NCBI GenBank assembly: GCA_001584585.1
Contig: LSYV01000004.1
Span: forward strand, 1,379,663 to 1,443,662
DNA from: Gonium pectorale
Lineage: Eukaryota > Chlorophyta > Chlorophyceae > Chlamydomonadales > Volvocaceae
DNA: 64,000 nucleotides
Direction of reading: 5' to 3'
Shown here piece by piece: positions 58,101-64,000 of the stretch (positions within the stretch are counted from its first letter, which is position 1; every line of letters starts with the position of its first letter). The translations under genes and the position numbers were made by a program. The notes beneath the pieces are model-generated. The model was not told the DNA's origin and did no database searches. It worked only from the letters and a program-made list of their open reading frames with translations.

Positions 58101-58586
58101 TGCAGCGGCTGCCGCGCTTACGGCGGTGTCCGAGCAGAGCTGCGTTAGGAGGCGGGTCGCGGCCAGGCGGCGGGCGGCTGTCGCGGCGGGAACGGGACCG
58201 TCGCCGCTGATCGTGGCCTTGACCAATGCAGTCGCGTCCTTGCTAAGCCACTCAAAGACGGATAGGAATCGCCCACTGATCGAGGGAAGGGTTCCGTCCG
58301 AGGCGCTGAGCAGGCCGGCCGCGACGGCCCGCTTGTGCACGTCCACAATCCTGCTGAACATGCAGGAGACGTTGTCCACCGCCCCGTGCTCCAGCGCAAC
58401 GGCGATGACAGCAGAGAGGCTGGCGGCGTCGCGGGCCTCGGGCCAGTCCGACAGCCCCAACGGAGCGATACATATAACAAACTCGTGCAAGTTCTTATAG
58501 TTTAGGGAGCTTGCGGTGTGCCTTGTGGTCTTGAGCGCGTCTTTAAGTTGCGCGAAGCATTCCCGGACTTGTGTTGCGGCTGCCAT
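55111..58586 (-). CDS. Large MYND zinc-finger protein, apparent frameshift before the finger
   Basis: Two exons, 58586-56858 and 56641-55111, are joined in phase (donor C/GTAAGT, acceptor CCCACAG), about 1085 residues. The long helical N-terminal part (from MAAATQVRECFAQLKDALK) has no named domain and is interrupted by Gly/Ser runs. The C-terminus carries a MYND finger: VCGNPGCSNFGG...LKQCAGC, RAVRYCGEACQRAHW and GGHREEC, the C-C, C-C, C-C, H-C pattern, preceded by EDHARHRSKLAALARDLLGG as in other Chlamydomonas MYND proteins. MYND fingers bind proline-rich partners; the role here is unknown. The long upstream frame and the finger frame differ. The switch falls near 55494-55503 (GGGCCCC on the minus strand) and needs one extra base, so this is a mutation, an error or a very short intron. 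An alternative in-frame Met is at 58628. Confidence 0.8.
56809..56836. repeat. Four near-identical GATTACA units in the MYND gene intron
   Basis: GATTACA is repeated three times, followed by a GGTTACA variant. It lies in the intron between the two MYND exons, near the donor side. Two further units occur at 17094-17107. Confidence 0.8.
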
Positions 58587-58628
58587 TCCTTTTGTGGTAT
58601 CCCCTGGGGCAAATGTGCAATCACTCAC

Positions 58629-61418
58629 ATGGGGTCCGGTTCCAAGCGCCGCAGAGATGCTGATCTACCGCTAGGTTAAGTTGCAGGTATTCGCAAACTG
58701 CTACGTTGCCTATACCTGCTAGCGCGATTCCCAGACAGTAGACAAAGCTTGGACCTGCTGACATGGATACGGCACCAGGACCCCTGTTGAGGATTGGGCA
58801 GACCAGCTCCAGGCCGCGTCCTTGGCATCCTCAATGACCGAGAGGCGTGGGGATCAGCCTCCTGTCTCGGCGTGGGGCTCTGGGCTGGCAGCGGCCAGGA
58901 AGTACCGACCCGTGGGTCATTGCTGGGTGGCCCCGTCGGGGCGGGCGGTCATCGTCGGCAACCTCAAACTGCGGCACGGGCCCAACTGCAGACCGAGCGG
59001 CAGACACCGACATCAGATTTCCAATACCTGGATCCGGGTCCACACAGGTCAGGCCACGCGCCCAGCGCTTTTTGGTGCATAGTGCATGGTGCGCAAACCA
59101 CCGGGCCAGATAGAGCACCCTCCTTGCTTAGTGGCCCCATCAGGCGGTCTTCACCGCGAACCTCACAGAGCAGCACGGGCCTGCAGGCCCTTGCATAGAC
59201 ATCAGACTCCCACACCGGGACTCGAGACCCCGCACGACTCGTCACGGCACGCACTCGACGCGTTTGGGTACATGGTGCACGGTGCGTGCACGCACGGTGG
59301 CACCCTCCGGCCGACGCAATACCTCTCCATGCCCTTCCGAGGAACCACATTGGAATGACGTTAGTGGCGCTTCCTCATGGCCATCATCCCCCAGCGCGCT
59401 GCAGTCAGATATGCATGCCAGCTTGCCAGGCCTGTGTTCGGCTGCTGGAGGCCCTGAAGGGTTGCTCCTTCAGGAGCGGCTTTCCGGCGTGCCCAGCAGC
59501 GCAGAGCGGCCATGTGCTGCGGTACTTGCCGCTGCAGCTCGCCGACGCTCGGCGCAGCAGGCGGGTGCACGTGTACGGGGCGGCAGGGCCGCACCCGGCT
59601 CCGCAGGCACCTCTCTTCATGGCTACGGGTCCGGTGACCAGGGCAGAACACGGGACTTGGCAGGGCAGGGCATGGGACTTGGATCCCACAATGGTGGATC
59701 ACGCAATGGTGGTGGATGGAGCAATGGGCACCGTGCCGGCTAAGGGTTAGGGTTGCAAGCTGAAGTGTGGGTTCCTGTCTGTCGTGGAATTCGGTGGGAG
59801 CTCCGTGCAATGGCCGGGCTGGACCGCTGGGGCCGTTCCGGTAGCAGCGGGCGGTTGCAAGGATGGCGTCACCGGGGTGCGTGTCCAGGGCGCCTGTCCA
59901 GGAACCCCGGTTCAGGTTGTGTATTGCGTGGACCTCGTGTAAGGGAGTGGGACATACAGGCGCATCCGCCGCGGACGGACCGGCGCACCCCTAGCGCCCT
60001 AAGCCGCCATCCCGCCAGGGACGTCACACTGACCAGAACACATGCAAGACAATGCGAGCTGGGCACGCTCACCCGCGCCTGCCGCGTCTCATTGCGTCTC
60101 CCAGCCAGCAGCCGGAGCCGGCAGCCGGCCAGGGCCGGTCTCGGAGCTGATAGCGATCGCCCCCAGCAAAGGCTGGGGCAGGAAGGTGCCCTCCCGCTGC
60201 CTCCCCAACGGCCCGACGGTGCAGGGCCGTATCCAGCGCCCCACCGCTCGCCGTGGCAGCTCGCGCACTCCGCAGTCCTCAGGCGCTACCCTGCCGCCCG
60301 GGCCGTTGCCTCCAAGTTCGGTTTATGATTACTTACCTTGGCATGCAACTTGTGATAAAGGAGCATCGAATGGCAATTCCTCAGGCTCTGCGCTACGGTT
60401 GCCGCTGCGGCCGACAGCACGACCTGCTCCGCCCGTTGTATCAGCATCCGGAGGCGGCTGCCCGGCACCACTGGCTGCACCACCCAGCCGTCCCGGTGAG
60501 GGACGCACACGCGCTGTGGCCCTCGGTGACCGGGTGACAGGGACGGACGGCGCAAGGCCACTGCAGTCTGCACGTCAGGGGTGCCAGGAGCGCACCGGCC
60601 GGGTGCACCTAGGCGCTGAGCGCACGCGGACCAAGGGAGCTCAATCGCTCGGACTTCCTGCGGGGCTGCGAGTCACGTCCAAGGAAAGGTGCTTACTCGA
60701 AGGCGACACCGAGCGGGTGCCGCTGCGGTATCGGCTAACACACTCCCGGTGCGCTTTCCGTCTGCAGGCGCTTTCCGTCCGCAGGCGTGTTTGCATGGCG
60801 TTGCGAGCGTCCGCGCGCGGCCGTGATCACCGCACTGCCGGCCACGCTGTCTGGAGGTCAGCCCAGCCTTGAGCCCAGCCCAGCCCAGCTCAGCTACCTA
60901 TATCCTGCCCAGCGCTCCAGCGTTAAGTGGAGGGTCACTTAGATGGGTCGGGCTCATGGGCTGCCGGCTTGCTGCTGTCGATGGCGCTGCTGCAGACGTC
61001 GCCACTGGCTGCGACAGCTTGCTTTGCAGCCGCCGTTAATGCGGGGCCGATCAGTGCGTAGATCGCGGAATCCTCTTTTCAGACAGGCTTCGGCAAGGTC
61101 GAGGACTGACTCCCTGCAACCTCGCATAGCTGCGCCAGCACTCGGAATCGCTCTGGAACGTATACGGATTCAGGCAGGATTTCTGCTAGAGCTGCTTGCT
61201 TGAGTTATGATGACCGCTCTATTTTACGAAATGCACAAGAGATCCGTCCGCAAAGGCCCAGGCTCGAGTAGTTGCTGTTGTCTCACGACCCACACATAAA
61301 TGCACGCAGCTCCACAGGTAGGGCATAGGCTCGCTGACAGGGAGCTAGATATGCCTAGGGTTCTCTTAGAGAAACCGACAGTGCCTCCTCAATTCTCCGG
61401 TACGCCCTTCCTCCTCAG
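58629..61418. other. Divergent upstream region, MYND gene / rhomboid gene
   Basis: This holds the MYND promoter on the left and the missing 5' exon(s) of the rhomboid gene on the right. A diverged tandem duplication lies at about 58935-59290. Long open frames near 60.0-60.9 kb show no family motif and read like GC-rich noise. Confidence 0.4.
58935..59290. repeat. Diverged tandem duplication of about 180-195 bp
   Basis: The left unit (about 58935-59100) and right unit (about 59135-59290) share in the same order AACCTCA-like, CAGACACCGACATCAGA / TAGACATCAGACTCC, and TTTGG.. then TGGTGC(A/G) blocks with many differences. Boundaries are approximate. Confidence 0.35.
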
Positions 61419-63533
61419 GGTACCTCGCCGCTGCTGGTCACCGTGAAGACGTGGTATGTCAGCCTTCCACTTTGTACCAAGTAAGTTTCAAGTTGGCCTG
61501 CTCTGCCTTTGGCGGACAGTATGGGGACGGGGTGTGGGGGGTGGGGCTGCACGGCAGTGCAGCCCGCAGTGGAAAGAGGTACGCCGGGTAGGGCGGGAGC
61601 AGGCAGCGGCGGGAGCGTGGGTCTGGCAGGCGGCAGGGAGGCTGACAGCTAGGGAGTACGCACGCGGTTCTGTCGTGCAAACCCCAGCCGCGCTTGCAAT
61701 GTTGTGCGAAAATGACGGGATCTCAGGTGCAGGATATAATCACATAATGCGAGCGGCTTCGCCCGCCCTTGCTCTGGCCTGCTTCTCCAACTGGTCCCAT
61801 CCTGTTCCGAGGCAGCTCCCACTCACGCGTCATGCCCGGCCCCATCCCTATCGGCGCCCCCCCATCTCCCCCCCCCCACCACCAGGGCCGTCTTTACCCT
61901 CATCACTGGCATATCCCTCGTACAGCTGGTGACCGGGTACGACAATGTGTACCAGGTCTGCCTCTCGCCCAGGATGGTTGCGTCCCGGTTCCAAGGTACG
62001 ACGACGCACCGGCGCGGTCTGGTTCTCTTTGCGAAGGCGCGCCCCTCGGGCTGGACCCCTGTTGTCGGCGCGGCTTGGGCGCGGACTCATCTTACCGCAA
62101 GCCCCTGTCCTTCCACCGGCCGTTTCTGATTGCTGGCCCAGGGTAGCAGCGTCGCGCCCCTTTATACCAAAGTTGCGGGCAAAACCACGCAACACACGCG
62201 CCTATCCACATGATCACCTCGCCCATTCCCCCCCTCCCCAAACCCCAACCGCCAACTCCCCTCCTTCCCCTGCTTGCTCCTCCCCTCTCTCCCCCCCCCG
62301 CACACCAGTCTACAGATTGTTCTCCTCGGTGCTGCTCCACGGCGGGCTGCTGCATGTGACGTTCAACATGCTCGCCTTCGTGCCCATGGCCAACAGCCTG
62401 GAGCGGCTGGTTGGAACCCTACAGGCAAGTTGTCCAACAACCGGATGCCGGAGAGGCAGTGCCAGCAGGTGGGCGAGGAACCGCCACGATGTTGTGTCAA
62501 GCTTTGAATCAGGTCCGGGGGTTGAGGCCGTCCGTAGCGCTGTAAGCTGGTTCTTGGCAAGCCGGGAGGGCAGGAGGGCACGGGCAGGCGGGCAGATGGA
62601 CTGTAGTGTGGACACTGTTACATGCTCCTCGCGTTACGAGTGCGACGTGCGTGTGAGGGCCGCGGCTGCGTGTGGGTGCATGCGCGTGGCGAGCAGCCCG
62701 GAGAGGGCTGTTTGGGATGCATGCGAGGTAGCGGGCGGGGCGCGGGCGCGGGGAACGGCAGCAGCGCACCGGTGGTCAGGTCGTCGGGCAGGCAGGCAGG
62801 CAGGCGGGGAGGAATGGCAGGGGACAGGCAAACAGCCAGCGAGCCGGGGAAAGCCGACGTCATGCGAACTGGCTACGACTACTGAGGCGGCCGCGGCCCT
62901 CCAGTATCCGCCCCTGCCTCAGCCTGCGCGCCAATCCCGACCCATTGCCTCACCCCCGCCCACAGTTCAAGTACTTGCTCCTTCTGTTCACAGCGATGGC
63001 GGGAATCCTATACGTGATCACGTCCTTCCTGTTGGAGTTCAGGTGGGACTGCCGGAGCTGGAACGCAATGTAAAACGGCATATGGGGGCAGGGCAGTGTC
63101 TCCGCTCCCTGTAGTGGGACCTTCTGGTAACCGCCTCCCTCGCAGCGCAATCCCTCACCCCCAAATCCTCTCCCGTTCCCTCCCATCCCCTCACCTGCTC
63201 CGTGCCCCCCAACCTCCCATGTTGTCCATCGCTCAGCTTGCCCACGGGCTGAGACTCCCCCCGAATGTTGCGCCCCTCCGCCTCCACCCCCATCTTCCCC
63301 TCTCCCCAACAGCCGGGCGATTCCCGGCGCTTCGCACCAGTGCGCCATCGGCTTCAGCGGGGTCATCTTTGGGCTCATAGTCGTGGACACGGCCGCCAGC
63401 GGAGCTGCGCAGCGCTCCATCTTCGGGCTGTTCACGGTGCCCGCGCAGCTCTACCCGTGGGCGCTGCTGGTGTTCTGGCAGCTGCTGATGCCCAGCGTGT
63501 CCTTCGTGGGGCACCTGTCGGGAGTCGTGGTAG
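61419..63533 (+). CDS. Rhomboid-family intramembrane serine protease, partial at both ends
   Basis: Exons seen: 61419-61453, 61886-61995, 62309-62424, 62966-63042 and 63313 to about 63529 or 63533. Phases agree throughout. The text reads GTSPLLVTVKTWAVFTLITG, then YRLFSSVLLHGGLLHVTFNM, SLERLVGTLQ, FKYLLLLFTAMAGILYVI, HQCAIGFSGVIFGLIV and VSFVGHLSGVV. The catalytic serine is in GFSG and the histidine in GHLSG on a later helix, so the protease should be active. Rhomboids cleave substrates inside membranes; the layout resembles RHBDD1-type eukaryotic members. The first listed exon follows a CTCCTCAG acceptor and has an in-frame TAG upstream, so the start codon lies in an unseen 5' exon. The last donor is GTAGGTGG or GTGGGT and the 3' exons lie beyond the window. 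The intron 62425-62965 is GC-AG (CAG/GCAAGT). Confidence 0.9.
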
Positions 63534-64000
63534 GTGGGTGTGATGCCGGGTTTGTTGCCCGCGGGGCTCGGGGAGTGAGCTGGCGAGGGTCTGCAGGCAA
63601 GGGGGCGTTGGGGCCGTGGCATCGACGGCGCAGAAGTGCAAGGAGTGAGGACGCGATAGCACATGAGTGGCAGTCGATGAACGCTTGTCTTGCGCATGCC
63701 GGGCGCGTGCTGCTTGCCTGCGTGCCGACCAGCGGACTGGCGGGTGAGAATGTGGGTCGGCCGATGCCCGATGGTGCGCGTAATTGGGTATTGGTTGGCG
63801 GGCTGGCGTAGCGGCGCAGTGCGGTGGGGCTGGGACTGCGAAAAATGAGACGCTGGAAGGCAGGTAGGTTATCGGGTCAGTGGATGCATGCCGAGGGTGC
63901 TGCGGCATCAGGGTGACTCGCCGCTGCGTCCTGCAAGGCACAGGGAATAGCCTAGACCCTGGCCTGCAACCACTGACCCGGCAACAAAGCGCCGCTAGAC
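63534..64000 (+). other. Probable rhomboid intron, running off the window
   Basis: After the exon with the GHLSG motif no continuing exon was identified, so this is most likely the next intron of the same gene. Confidence 0.45.

Noticed and set aside
60042..60872. 276-residue open frame on the plus strand
   Set aside because: Low-complexity Pro/Arg/Ala text with no motif, no intron-exon signals and no conserved block; kept only as intergenic.

Overview
The window is nuclear DNA of a green alga, most likely a volvocine chlorophyte related to Chlamydomonas. The evidence is high GC content, many short GT-AG introns, plant-type plastid proteins with transit peptides, TGTAA poly(A) signals, and two protein styles typical of the group: a very large MYND protein and Gly/Ala-rich low-complexity proteins. 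Genes were rebuilt exon by exon from conserved protein text and checked for splice phase.

Layout. 1-15.2 kb, minus strand: the 3' part of a METTL14/MTB-type m6A methyltransferase subunit, an intronless plastid EF-P, and a complete 26-exon exportin-7 (XPO7). 15.2-19.7 kb: no intact gene, one orphan 14-3-3-like exon and one copy of a dispersed repeat. 19.7-28.8 kb, plus strand: a long unknown low-complexity protein, then a two-exon gene whose product carries three tandem copies of a two-domain unit (six domains) resembling plant B3 DNA-binding barrels. 31.1-41.7 kb: a divergent pair sharing a 374-bp upstream region, a plastid-targeted YqjM-like Old Yellow Enzyme (minus) and diaminopimelate decarboxylase of lysine synthesis (plus).

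42.7-45.4 kb: a decayed ankyrin-type gene interrupted by a compact, apparently young LTR element with identical 252-bp LTRs, a 5-bp target duplication, a primer site matching the initiator-tRNA anticodon arm, and an internal array of hairpins whose stems covary. 45.7-46.9 kb, minus: a BTB gene with one defective-looking splice acceptor. 48-53.6 kb, plus: an ankyrin-RMT2 arginine methyltransferase and a TMEM97/sigma-2-receptor homologue. 55.1-58.6 kb, minus: a large MYND zinc-finger protein with an apparent 1-nt frameshift. 61.4 kb to the window end, plus: a rhomboid protease running off the edge.

Across 64 reconstructed introns, five use GC-AG instead of GT-AG boundaries. Apart from the OYE/lysine pair the genes are unrelated housekeeping or family genes, as expected for eukaryotic gene order.
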